Assembly: GCA_033856195.1 (NCBI GenBank) | Contig: JAWVFL010000086.1 | Span: forward strand, 27,367-91,366 | Direction of reading: 5' to 3' | Length of the DNA stretch: 64,000 nt | DNA from: VRUE01 sp033856195 | Lineage (GTDB): Bacteria > Actinomycetota > Thermoleophilia > Solirubrobacterales > 70-9 | Part shown: positions 50,295 to 58,061 of the stretch, piece by piece | Layout: each line of letters begins with the position of its first letter | Numbering within the stretch: position 1 is the first letter of the stretch | Translations under genes and position numbers: made by a program | Notes under the pieces: model-generated | What the model was told of the DNA's origin: nothing | The model's input: only the letters and a program-made list of their open reading frames with translations | Databases searched by the model: none

Positions 50295-51899
50295 GTGACC
50301 CGCCAACAGCGCCTGACGCTGGTCGCGACGATCCTCGGCTCGACGGTCGTCTTCCTCGATTCGACCGTGGTCAACGTGGCGCTACCGGCGATCGCCGACG
50401 GGCTCGATGCGGGTCTGGCCGGGCAGCAGTGGGTGGTCGAGGCCTACATGCTCACCCTCGTTTCGCTGCTCCTCGTCGGCGGCTCGCTGGGCGACCAGTT
50501 CGGCCGTCGGCGGATGTTCGTCTTTGGCCTGATCGCCTTCGGCGCCACGTCGGCGCTCTGCGCGATCGCGCCCACGGTCGAGATCCTGATCGCGGCCCGG
50601 GCGTTGCAGGGGGTCGCCGGGGCGCTGCTGGTGCCGGGCTCGCTGGCGATCGTCGCCGCGACCTTCGAGGGGGCCGAGCGCGGCAAGGCGGTCGGCGCCT
50701 GGACCGCCTGGACCGGGATTGCGACGGTGCTCGGGCCGGCGGGGGGAGGGGCGTTGGTCGGGCTCACTTCCTGGCGCTCGATCTTCTGGGTCAACCTGCC
50801 GCTGATCGCGGCGACGGTGGCGCTGACCATGCACTCCGTGCGCGAGAGCCGCGACCCGGACGCCTTCCGCGGCATCGACTGGCTCGGCATCGCACTCTCT
50901 GCCGCCGGGCTCGGTGGCCCGGTCTTCGCCCTGATCGAGCAGCCGACACGCGGCTGGGGCGATCCGCTCGTCTGGATCCCCTTCGTCGCCGGGATCGCCT
51001 GCTTCGTGCTCTTCGTCCTGCACGAGATGCGCGCCCGCCACCCGATGCTCGACCTCGGCCTGTTCAGGATCCGCAACTTCGCCGTCGCCAACCTGACCAC
51101 GCTCTCGACCTACGCGGGCTTGATCGGCGGCCTCTTCTTCGTCGGCCTCTTCCTCCAGCAGGTGGCGGGCTACTCGCCGCTGGAGGCCGGCCTGGCGACC
51201 ACGCCCATCTCGCTGCTCCTCTTCTTCCTCTCGCCGCGCTGGGGCAAACTGGCATCGGGCACCGGCCCGCGACTGCCGATGACGATCGGCCCGATCGTCG
51301 GCGGAGTCGGCCTGCTGCTGCTCCTCCGCGTCGGCAGCGGCGGCGACTACGTGACCGACGTGCTGCCGGGCATCGTGGTCTTCGGCCTCGGCCTCTCGGC
51401 AACGGTCGCGCCGCTTACCGCGACCGTGCTCGACTCGGTCGAGGAACGCCACGTCGGCATCGCCTCCGGCGTCAACAACGGCATCGCCAGGGTTGCCGGC
51501 CTGCTGGCGATCGCCGTGCTCGGCGCGGTGATCTCCGCCTACTTTGGCTCGACCCTCGACGGCAACCTTGGCGACCGGCCACTCGGCCCCCGCGCCGAGC
51601 GAACGATCTCCGACGCAAAGGCGCAGCCGCTGGCCGTGCCCAAAACCGGCAAGCTGCCGCCCGCCCAAGCGGCCGGAGTGACGACCGCCTCGGCCGATGC
51701 CTCCACCTCTGCCTTCCACCTCGGCATCGGCATCGCCGGCATCCTGATGATCGTCGGCGGCGCCGTCTCCGCCGTTGGAATCGAGAACCCTCGCCGAAAA
51801 ATAGAAGCTGTCCCCAGCAGGGGCTCTGCCCAAGCCGGCGAGTGCGGCCACGGCGCTGAAGCTGACCGCCCTCAGGTGCCCGCGGCCGAACCCGCTTGA
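50295..51899 (+). CDS. MFS drug/metabolite exporter, DHA2 (14-TMS) family
   Basis: 534 residues with about 14 membrane helices. DSTVVNVALPAIADGLDAGL (motif D1 of DHA2), LVGGSLGDQFGRRRMFVFGL (motif A) and ARALQGVAGALLVPGSLAI (motif C region) are typical of EmrB/QacA exporters. GTG at 50295 starts the family N-terminus. The C-terminal ~45 residues are hydrophilic and contain a stretch at 51787-51805 resembling the right half of the palindrome core (GCCGAAAAATAGAAG). Substrate unknown; divergent from the propeller gene. Confidence 0.92.
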   Translation: MTRQQRLTLVATILGSTVVFLDSTVVNVALPAIADGLDAGLAGQQWVVEAYMLTLVSLLLVGGSLGDQFGRRRMFVFGLIAFGATSALCAIAPTVEILIAARALQGVAGALLVPGSLAIVAATFEGAERGKAVGAWTAWTGIATVLGPAGGGALVGLTSWRSIFWVNLPLIAATVALTMHSVRESRDPDAFRGIDWLGIALSAAGLGGPVFALIEQPTRGWGDPLVWIPFVAGIACFVLFVLHEMRARHPMLDLGLFRIRNFAVANLTTLSTYAGLIGGLFFVGLFLQQVAGYSPLEAGLATTPISLLLFFLSPRWGKLASGTGPRLPMTIGPIVGGVGLLLLLRVGSGGDYVTDVLPGIVVFGLGLSATVAPLTATVLDSVEERHVGIASGVNNGIARVAGLLAIAVLGAVISAYFGSTLDGNLGDRPLGPRAERTISDAKAQPLAVPKTGKLPPAQAAGVTTASADASTSAFHLGIGIAGILMIVGGAVSAVGIENPRRKIEAVPSRGSAQAGECGHGAEADRPQVPAAEPA

Positions 51900-51902
51900 G
51901 CC

Positions 51903-52002
51903 GGACGGAGGAGGGGTGCCCCTCTCGAACGGGCGGATACTCAAATTGCCGGCCTCATTGGCCGGCAATTGGACGGGCGAGAGGGGCACCCCTCCTCCGT
52001 CC
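51903..52002. repeat. large nested palindrome between the MFS gene and trpS
   Basis: 25-base outer arms (51903-51927, 51978-52002) are perfectly complementary. An independent inner stem AATTGCCGGCC/GGCCGGCAATT (51944-51954, 51960-51970) is also perfect. Each outer arm contains GAGGGG...CCCCTC. It has the same architecture as the ACTTTTTCGG family but a different core. Located 3 bases after the MFS stop and 22 before trpS. Confidence 0.93.
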
Positions 52003-52024
52003 CCTGAACTAGGCTCTGCCGCTC

Positions 52025-53020
52025 GTGAGCGCTCCCATCGTCTTCTCGGGGATCCAACCCACCGGCCGCAAGCACCTCGGCAACTACATCGGCGCGATCC
52101 GCCAGTACGTCGAGGGCCAGGACCGCGGCGACCCGGCGATCTTCTGCATCGTCGACCTGCACGCGATCTCGGTTGCCTTCGACCCGGCCGAGCTGCGCGA
52201 GCGCCTCTACGACACTGCCGCGATCCTGCTCGCCGCCGGCCTCGATCCCGAGCGCTGCATCTTCTTCCGCCAGTCCGACGTGCGCGAGCACACCGAGTTG
52301 ACCTGGCTGCTCTCCGCGGTCACCTCCCACGGCGACCTCAACCGCATGCACCAGTTCAAGGAAAAGTCGGGCAAACAGCGCGAGCTGGCCTCCGCGGCGC
52401 TCTTCCTCTACCCGGTGCTGATGGCCGCCGACGTGCTCGCCTACCGGGCGACCGAGGTGCCGGTTGGCGACGACCAGCGCCAGCACGTCGAGCTGATGCG
52501 CGAGATCGCCCGCCGTTTCAACGAGCGCTTCGGCGAGACCCTGGTCGAGCCGGAGCTGCGCATCCCCGAGGTCGGCGCCCGGATCATGGACCTGCAGGAG
52601 CCCGAGCGGAAGATGTCGACCACGGGTGGGACCGAGGCCGGCACCGTGCTCGTCCTCGACGAGCCCGAGGCGATCCGCAAGAAGCTCGGCAGCGCCGTCA
52701 CCGACTCCGGCCGCGAGGTGCGCCGTGCGCCCGGGAAGGCCGGCATCACCAATCTGATCGATATCTACGCGGTCGCCCGCGGAACCGATCCGGCCGCGGT
52801 CGAGCGCGAGTTCGAGGGCGCCGGATACGGTGACTTCAAGAAGGCGGTGGCGGAGGCGGTCGTCGACCATCTTGCACCGATCCGCGAGCGCTACGCCGAG
52901 CTGCGTCCCGACCAGGCGGCGCTGGAGGCGACCCTTGCCGCCGGCGCCGAGAAGGCCCGCGTGATCGCCGCGGCGACGCTGGTCGACGTCCGCGATCGCA
53001 TGGGATTTGGACCCGCCTAG
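52025..53020 (+). CDS. trpS: tryptophan--tRNA ligase
   Basis: A 331-residue class I synthetase. FSGIQPTGRKHLGNYIGAIR carries the HIGH-equivalent HLGN. DVPVGDDQ-like EVPVGDDQRQHVELMREIA follows. The KMSKS loop reads KMSTT (ERKMSTTGGTEAGTV), the variant seen in a subset of bacterial TrpRS. GTG start. Monocistronic by context, though scpA follows in 33 bases. Confidence 0.96.
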   Translation: MSAPIVFSGIQPTGRKHLGNYIGAIRQYVEGQDRGDPAIFCIVDLHAISVAFDPAELRERLYDTAAILLAAGLDPERCIFFRQSDVREHTELTWLLSAVTSHGDLNRMHQFKEKSGKQRELASAALFLYPVLMAADVLAYRATEVPVGDDQRQHVELMREIARRFNERFGETLVEPELRIPEVGARIMDLQEPERKMSTTGGTEAGTVLVLDEPEAIRKKLGSAVTDSGREVRRAPGKAGITNLIDIYAVARGTDPAAVEREFEGAGYGDFKKAVAEAVVDHLAPIRERYAELRPDQAALEATLAAGAEKARVIAAATLVDVRDRMGFGPA

Positions 53021-53053
53021 CTCGCCGTCGCTCTCGAGCGTTACGGTCCCCGT

Positions 53054-53785
53054 GTGACCGTCGCCGAGCTGGACCTCGACCTCGACGTCTTCGCCGGTCC
53101 GTTCGACCTGCTGATGGCGGTCGTGCTGCGCGAGGAGGTCAGCCTGCTCGAGGTCGAGCTTGCCGAGGTCGTCGTCGCCTACGTCGAGCACCTCGAGCGC
53201 GAGGGTGAGCTGGAGCTCGACGTGGCCACCGAGTTCCTCGTCCTGATCGCCTCGCTGCTGGAGCTGAAGTCACGGCTGCTCCTGCCCGGCGACGAGGAGG
53301 GGCTCGAGGACGTCACCCCGGAGCAGGCGGTCGAGGAGCTGCTGGCGCGTCTGCTCGAGTACCGCCGTTACCGCGATGCCGCGGCTATCCTGGAGCAGCG
53401 CTTCGAGGCGGCGCGCGGCTACCTCTACCGCTCGGCGCCGCTGCCGCCCGAGCTGCGCCAGGTCGCGCTGGAGGCGGCGACCGCCGTCTATGAGCCGGAG
53501 CGGCTCGGCTCCGCCCTCGGCGACCTGCTGGCGATCCCGCCGGAGCTGAACCTCGATCACATCCGCCCGACCGTCTCGCTGGAAAAGCGGTTGCGAGCGC
53601 TCCGCGACGCCCTCCGCAGCCATGCCAGCATCGACTTCGACGAGCAGTTCGGCGGCGAGGACCGCCTCACCCAGGCCGTCACGCTCTTCGCCCTGCTCGA
53701 GATGTATCGCAAAGGGGAGGCGACGTGGGAGCAATCCAAGCCCTTCGGCCCGATCGAGATCCGCAAGCGCGAGGAGGTCCAGTGA
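53054..53785 (+). CDS. scpA: segregation and condensation protein A
   Basis: A 243-residue kleisin. LDVFAGPFDLLMAVVLREEV is the ScpA start, ATEFLVLIASLLELKSRLLL the Smc-binding helix, and the C-terminal winged-helix region (AVTLFALLEMYRKGEATWEQ) is intact. With ScpB it bridges the Smc ATPase heads for chromosome compaction. GTG start; scpB follows after 66 bases with no gene between. Confidence 0.94.
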   Translation: MTVAELDLDLDVFAGPFDLLMAVVLREEVSLLEVELAEVVVAYVEHLEREGELELDVATEFLVLIASLLELKSRLLLPGDEEGLEDVTPEQAVEELLARLLEYRRYRDAAAILEQRFEAARGYLYRSAPLPPELRQVALEAATAVYEPERLGSALGDLLAIPPELNLDHIRPTVSLEKRLRALRDALRSHASIDFDEQFGGEDRLTQAVTLFALLEMYRKGEATWEQSKPFGPIEIRKREEVQ

Positions 53786-53851
53786 TCGCGGAGCGACCCC
53801 AATGAGCCATCTCTGGTTCCTCGCGCCGGGAGCGAAGCGGAGGTGGTGTGA

Positions 53852-54424
53852 ATGAGCGACCTGACACGCACGATCGAGGCGCTGCTCTTCCTCTCGCCGC
53901 AGCCGGTGCCTGCCCGCGACCTGGCGGAGGCCGCCGAGGCAACCGAGGGACAGATCGAGGAGGCGATCGAGCTCTTGCGCCAGGATCTCGCCGAGGGCAA
54001 GCGCGGCGTCGTGCTGCGCGAGGTCGCCGCCGGCTTCGCCCTCGCCAGCGATCCCGCCAGCGAGGTGGCCGCCAGGCGCCTGCTCGCCAAGCCACGCACG
54101 CCGCCGCTGACCCAGGCGCAGGCCGAGACACTGGCGATCGTCGCCTACCTGCAGCCGGTGACCCGGCCAGAGGTTGCCCGCATCCGCGGCGTCACCTCCG
54201 AGTCGGCGGTGCAGACGCTGGCCGAGCGGGGGCTGATCGAGGAGTCGGGGCGCTCGCAGTTCGGCGCCGCGATCTTCAAGACGACCGAGCTCTTCGAGCG
54301 GCTCTTCGGGCTCGGTGGGCTTGACCAGTTGCCCGATCCTTCGAAGTTCGATCCGACGCCCGAGGATGAGCGGGAGCTGCGGGAGCGGCTCCTTAAGGCT
54401 GGGGAGCAGCGATCCGAGCCATGA
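53852..54424 (+). CDS. scpB: segregation and condensation protein B
   Basis: A 190-residue protein with two winged-helix domains. TRTIEALLFLSPQPVPARDL and PLTQAQAETLAIVAYLQPVT (conserved), followed by EVARIRGVTSESAVQTLAER. ATG preceded by GCGGAGGTGG. Dimer that binds ScpA. A perfect palindrome follows the stop. Confidence 0.95.
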   Translation: MSDLTRTIEALLFLSPQPVPARDLAEAAEATEGQIEEAIELLRQDLAEGKRGVVLREVAAGFALASDPASEVAARRLLAKPRTPPLTQAQAETLAIVAYLQPVTRPEVARIRGVTSESAVQTLAERGLIEESGRSQFGAAIFKTTELFERLFGLGGLDQLPDPSKFDPTPEDERELRERLLKAGEQRSEP

Positions 54425-54430
54425 GGGTGG

Positions 54431-54498
54431 GCGGGACCGGGGGAGGTCCCGCCAGAGCAACAGCGGGGAGGCTCTGTCGGGACCTCCCCCGGTCCCGC
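54431..54498. repeat. large palindrome between scpB and the pseudouridine synthase
   Basis: 21-base perfect arms (54431-54451, 54478-54498) continue, after one mismatch, into a second perfect stem CAGAGC/GCTCTG (54453-54458, 54471-54476), leaving a 12-base loop. The arms contain GGGACC...GGTCCC. It lies between co-directional genes, 6 bases after scpB and 8 before the next ATG. Confidence 0.93.
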
Positions 54499-54506
54499 GA
54501 ACGCCC

Positions 54507-55202
54507 ATGAGGCTCGCCAAGTTCCTTGCCCACGGAGGAGTCGCTTCGCGGCGGAAAGCTGAGCTGATCATCGGCAAGGGCAGGGTCACGGTGGGGGGAG
54601 AGGTCGTGACGGATCCGGCGCGGGACGTGGGGGATGGCGACGAAGTGCGGGTCGATGGGAGCTTGGTTGGGACGGAGGCGCGGGAGGTTTGGGCTGTGAA
54701 CAAGCCGGCCGGAGTGGTTTCGACGGCGCGGGAACCTGGGGGGCGGCCGGCTGTGGTCGAGCTGGTCGATTCGGTCGCGCGGCTGTATCCGGTGGGACGG
54801 CTCGACGCGGACTCGACCGGGTTGCTGCTGCTGACCAACGACGGGGAGTTGGCCAACCGGCTCACGCATCCGCGCTACGGCGTCACCAAGGCATACCGGG
54901 CGGAGCTGCGGCGGCCGCCGTCGGATGCTGATCTGCGCCGTCTGGAGGGCGGGGTGGAGCTTGACGACGGGATGACCGCCCCGGCCGAAATCCGCCGCCT
55001 CGGCGAGCGCGAGATCGAGATCGTGCTGCGCGAGGGACGCAACCGCCAGGTGCGTCGCATGGCGGAAGCGATCGGCAACAGGGTGATGAAGCTGCGGCGG
55101 GTCCGCTTTGGCACGATCGAGCTCGGCAGGCTGGCGCAAGGGCGTGCGCGCAAGCTCGATGAGGTTGAGGTCGGCCGGCTCTGGGAAGATTCCAAACGAT
55201 GA
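54507..55202 (+). CDS. rluB: 23S rRNA pseudouridine synthase, RluB/RsuA family
   Basis: 231 residues: N-terminal S4 RNA-binding domain (MRLAKFLAHGGVASRRKAEL), then a catalytic domain with Asp in PVGRLDADSTGLLLLTNDGE and the C-terminal motif EGRNRQVRRMAEAIG. Classic scpA-scpB-rluB order supports the RluB assignment; RsuA specificity cannot be excluded. The ATG overlaps no gene; its stop overlaps aroH. Confidence 0.92.
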   Translation: MRLAKFLAHGGVASRRKAELIIGKGRVTVGGEVVTDPARDVGDGDEVRVDGSLVGTEAREVWAVNKPAGVVSTAREPGGRPAVVELVDSVARLYPVGRLDADSTGLLLLTNDGELANRLTHPRYGVTKAYRAELRRPPSDADLRRLEGGVELDDGMTAPAEIRRLGEREIEIVLREGRNRQVRRMAEAIGNRVMKLRRVRFGTIELGRLAQGRARKLDEVEVGRLWEDSKR

Positions 55203-55573
55203 GCGAGGAGCGACTCTTCGCGGTCCGCGGGGCCGTACAGGCCGACGCCAACGAAGCGGATGCGATCGTCGGTGCAACCGAGGAGCTGATGCGTGAGCTG
55301 CTCGACCGCAACGAGCTCAGTGCGGAGGCGATGGTCAGCTGCCTCTTCACCACCACCGGCGACCTCGACGCCGAGTTCCCGGCCGTCGCCGCGCGCCGGC
55401 TCGGGCTCGACTCGGTGCCGCTGATCTGCGCCCGTGAGATCGACGTGCCCGGCGCGATGCCGCGCGTGATCCGGGCCATGGTGCACTACTACGCGCCTGT
55501 GACACACAAGCCGTCGCATGTCTACTTAGGCGCTACCCAAGAGCTACGCGCGGATCTCCACGCCGCGCAGTAA
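55199..55573 (+). CDS. aroH: chorismate mutase, AroH class
   Basis: A 124-residue trimeric AroH-type mutase converting chorismate to prephenate. FAVRGAVQADANEADAIVGA contains the active-site Arg; SCLFTTTGDLDAEFPAVAAR and VPLICAREIDVPGAMPRVIR are signatures. ATG overlaps the rluB stop. First gene of the aromatic block. Confidence 0.95.
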   Translation: MSEERLFAVRGAVQADANEADAIVGATEELMRELLDRNELSAEAMVSCLFTTTGDLDAEFPAVAARRLGLDSVPLICAREIDVPGAMPRVIRAMVHYYAPVTHKPSHVYLGATQELRADLHAAQ

Positions 55574-55578
55574 TCGTT

Positions 55579-55618
55579 CATTGAAGGATTGTGGGTGCCC
55601 GAGCCCGCACAATCCTTC
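55579..55618. repeat. inverted repeat between aroH and hisC
   Basis: TTGAAGGATTGTG (55579-55591) pairs perfectly with CACAATCCTTCAA (55606-55618), and GGG/CCC can pair inside it. 5 bases after the aroH stop and 12 before the hisC ATG. Confidence 0.85.
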
Positions 55619-55630
55619 AAACTCCATTCG

Positions 55631-56725
55631 ATGGCCGTGACCTTTGCCGAGAAGCTCGCCCGCATGCCGGGCTACCAGGCCGGCGTGCCTACGGGGCAGG
55701 CGCCGGAGTCGCTTGCTGCCACCGGCATCGCCCAGCTCGCCTCCAACGAGTCGCCGTCCCCGCCGCACCCGAAGGTGGTCGAGGCGATCGCCGCCGCCGC
55801 CGGGGCGATGAACCGCTATCCGGATCCCGACGCGACGCTGCTGCGCCGCCGCATCGCCGAGCGCTACGACACCGATCCCGCCCGTGTCGCGGTCGGCAAC
55901 GGCTCCTGTGAGATCCTCCTCGCCGCCGCCGAGGCGCTCTGCGAGCCCGGGGCCGAGATCCTCTACGCCTGGCCTGCCTTTTCGATGTACCCGTACCTGC
56001 CGGCGCTCACCGGCGCCCGCGAGGTCCGCGTGCCGCTCGGCGAGGGCGACGTCCACGACCTCGGGGCGATGGCGGCCGAGGTGACCGCGGCGACCCAGCT
56101 CCTACTCCTCTGCAATCCCAACAACCCGACCGGCACTCACGTGCCGGCCGCCGAGGTGGCGGAGTTCTGCGCCGAGTTGCCCGCGCACGTCACCGTGATC
56201 CTCGACGAGGCCTACGTCGAGTTCCAGACCCACGACGACCCGGACGCGACGGTCGACCTGCTCGCCGAGCTGCCAAACCTCGTCGTCCTGCGCACCTTCA
56301 GCAAGATCTACGGCCTGGCCGGCCTGCGAGTCGGCTACGCGCTTGGCGCCCCCAGGTTCCGCGCCGCGGTCGACGCCGTGCGCCAGCCGTTCAGCGTCAA
56401 CGCGCTCGCCCAGGCCGCCGGCGCCGAGGCGATCCTGCACCAGGACGACGTCACGAAGCGGGTCGAGAGCACGATCGCCGAGCGCATCCGGGTCGAGGAG
56501 GGGCTGCGCGCGCTCGGCCTGGCGACGGCCGAGACCCACGCCAACTTCTCCTGGATCGACCTCGGCGACGCCGACGAGGGCGAGGTCGTCGCCGGCCTCG
56601 CCGAGCGCTTGATCGCGGTCCGCCCCGGCACGCCGCTCGGCGACCCCGGCCACATCCGCGTCTCCTACGGCACCGCCGAGGAGAACGGTCGCTTTCTCGC
56701 CGTCCTGGCCGAGTTGCTCGACTAA
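55631..56725 (+). CDS. hisC: histidinol-phosphate / aromatic aminotransferase
   Basis: A 364-residue fold-type I PLP aminotransferase. IAQLASNESPSPPHPKVVEA, YAWPAFSMYPYLPALTGA, LLCNPNNPTGTHVPAAEV, ILDEAYVEFQ and the PLP lysine in RTFSKIYGLAGLRVGYAL. Location between chorismate mutase and DAHP synthase/prephenate dehydrogenase suggests it works as, or doubles as, an aromatic aminotransferase for Phe/Tyr rather than only in histidine synthesis. The ATG at 55631 follows the inverted repeat. Confidence 0.9.
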   Translation: MAVTFAEKLARMPGYQAGVPTGQAPESLAATGIAQLASNESPSPPHPKVVEAIAAAAGAMNRYPDPDATLLRRRIAERYDTDPARVAVGNGSCEILLAAAEALCEPGAEILYAWPAFSMYPYLPALTGAREVRVPLGEGDVHDLGAMAAEVTAATQLLLLCNPNNPTGTHVPAAEVAEFCAELPAHVTVILDEAYVEFQTHDDPDATVDLLAELPNLVVLRTFSKIYGLAGLRVGYALGAPRFRAAVDAVRQPFSVNALAQAAGAEAILHQDDVTKRVESTIAERIRVEEGLRALGLATAETHANFSWIDLGDADEGEVVAGLAERLIAVRPGTPLGDPGHIRVSYGTAEENGRFLAVLAELLD

Positions 56726-56756
56726 CTCTGAACCACCTGCTACAAAGTCAGGGAAG

Positions 56757-56849
56757 GTGAAGCAATCAGCCGACACGACGAGCGTCACCAGCGCCTCCGG
56801 CGCCACGCTCGCCCACGCGCGCTTCTCCTATTTCTGGCGATTTAGCTAG
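56757..56849 (+). CDS. candidate aromatic leader peptide upstream of DAHP synthase
   Basis: A 30-codon frame starting GTG (56757) with AGGGAAG directly upstream and ending TAG at 56847. It finishes ARFSYFWRFS: Phe, Tyr, Phe, Trp and Phe among the last eight residues, just before the stop. It lies 31 bases after hisC and about 130 bases before aroG, whose product starts aromatic amino-acid synthesis. This is the layout of ribosome-mediated attenuation; an aromatic leader peptide for a DAHP synthase is known in Corynebacterium. Two hairpins follow. Expression is not shown by sequence alone. Confidence 0.68.
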   Translation: MKQSADTTSVTSASGATLAHARFSYFWRFS

Positions 56850-56941
56850 GCGTCCGGCCTCGCGGCTCTGCCGCACCTCGATAAGCAACTGGCCGGGCGT
56901 CGGAACCACTCGTTTCGTTCGCGTACGTGCGACGCGGAAAC
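56849..56941 (+). promoter_or_regulatory. candidate attenuator hairpins of aroG
   Basis: GGCGTCCGGCC (56849-56859) can pair along its full length with GGCCGGGCGTC (56891-56901), with two G-U pairs in RNA. The left arm starts at the last base of the leader-peptide stop codon. A second stem GTTTC/GAAAC plus CGCGT/ACGCG (56912-56941) follows. No U-tract, so the effect may be on translation or Rho-dependent. Confidence 0.5.
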
Positions 56942-56981
56942 CGGAAGTAGGCTTGTGAACGTGGAGGAAGGTGAAGGCAAA

Positions 56982-58061
56982 ATGGTGATCGGGATGAAGG
57001 GAGAGACTCGAGACCGGGTCCGCGATCAGCGGATCGAGCGGATCGAGGAGCTTGTCTCGCCACAGAGGCTGCTGGAGGAAATGCCGCTGGGCGCGGATCG
57101 CGAAAGCGCCGTGGTGCGCGGGCGCGGCGAAGTGGGCAACGTCCTGGACGGAATCGACGACCGGGTGCTGGTGGTGGTCGGCCCCTGCAGCGTCCACGAT
57201 CCGGAGGCCGCGCTCGACTACGCCGGCCGGCTGGCGGAGCAGGCGCGCAAGCTGAACAGCGACCTGCTGATCGCGATGCGGGTCTACTTCGAGAAGCCGC
57301 GGACGACCACCGGCTGGAAGGGGCTGATCAACGATCCGCACCTCGACGGCTCGCTGGACGTCAACACAGGCCTGCGCATGGCCCGCCAGCTGCTGCTCGA
57401 GGTGCTCGACTTCGGCCTGCCGGTCGGCACCGAGTTCCTCGACCCGATCACGCCGCAGTACATCTCCGACGCGGTCTCTTGGGGGGCGATCGGCGCTCGC
57501 ACGACCGAGAGCCAGACCCACCGCCAGCTCGGCTCGGGCCTCTCGATGCCGGTCGGCTTCAAGAACCGCACCGACGGCAACGTTCAGGTCGCGGTCGACG
57601 CCGTCCGTGCCGCCGCGGCATCACACGCATTCGCCGGTATCGACGACGCCGGCGCGCCGGCGATCCTCTACACCAGCGGCAATCCCGACGGCCACGTGAT
57701 CCTGCGTGGCGGCCGCGGCGCCCCCAACCACCGTGCCGACGGAGTGGCCGCAGCGCTGGAGCTGCTCGGCTCAGCCGGTCTGCCCGAGCGGTTGGTCATC
57801 GACGCCTCCCACGACAACAGCGGCAAGGACCCCGGCCGGCAGCTGCTCGCCGCCGGTGAGATCGCCGACCAGGTCGCCGACGGCAACGCCGCGATCATCG
57901 GCGTCATGCTCGAGTCGTTTCTGGTCGAGGGGCGCCAGGACCTCGGCGGTGGCGACCTCGTCTACGGGCAGTCGATCACCGATCCCTGCCTGGACTGGGA
58001 GGCGACGGTCTCGATCTTGGAGCAGCTCGCCTCGGCGGCAAGGGCCCGGCGCGGCGAATGA
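56982..58061 (+). CDS. aroG: 3-deoxy-7-phosphoheptulonate synthase, class I (AroG/F/H type)
   Basis: A 359-residue enzyme condensing PEP and erythrose-4-phosphate, first step of the shikimate pathway. VVVGPCSVHDPEAALDYAGR, MRVYFEKPRTTTGWKGLIND, GARTTESQTHRQLGSGLSMP, VGFKNRTDGN and VIDASHDNSGKDP are class I signatures, including the metal/PEP ligands. The ATG at 56982 follows GGAGGAAGGTGAAGG; an upstream GTG at 56955 is possible. A class I enzyme is notable because many actinobacteria carry class II. Stop overlaps tyrA. Confidence 0.94.
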   Translation: MVIGMKGETRDRVRDQRIERIEELVSPQRLLEEMPLGADRESAVVRGRGEVGNVLDGIDDRVLVVVGPCSVHDPEAALDYAGRLAEQARKLNSDLLIAMRVYFEKPRTTTGWKGLINDPHLDGSLDVNTGLRMARQLLLEVLDFGLPVGTEFLDPITPQYISDAVSWGAIGARTTESQTHRQLGSGLSMPVGFKNRTDGNVQVAVDAVRAAAASHAFAGIDDAGAPAILYTSGNPDGHVILRGGRGAPNHRADGVAAALELLGSAGLPERLVIDASHDNSGKDPGRQLLAAGEIADQVADGNAAIIGVMLESFLVEGRQDLGGGDLVYGQSITDPCLDWEATVSILEQLASAARARRGE

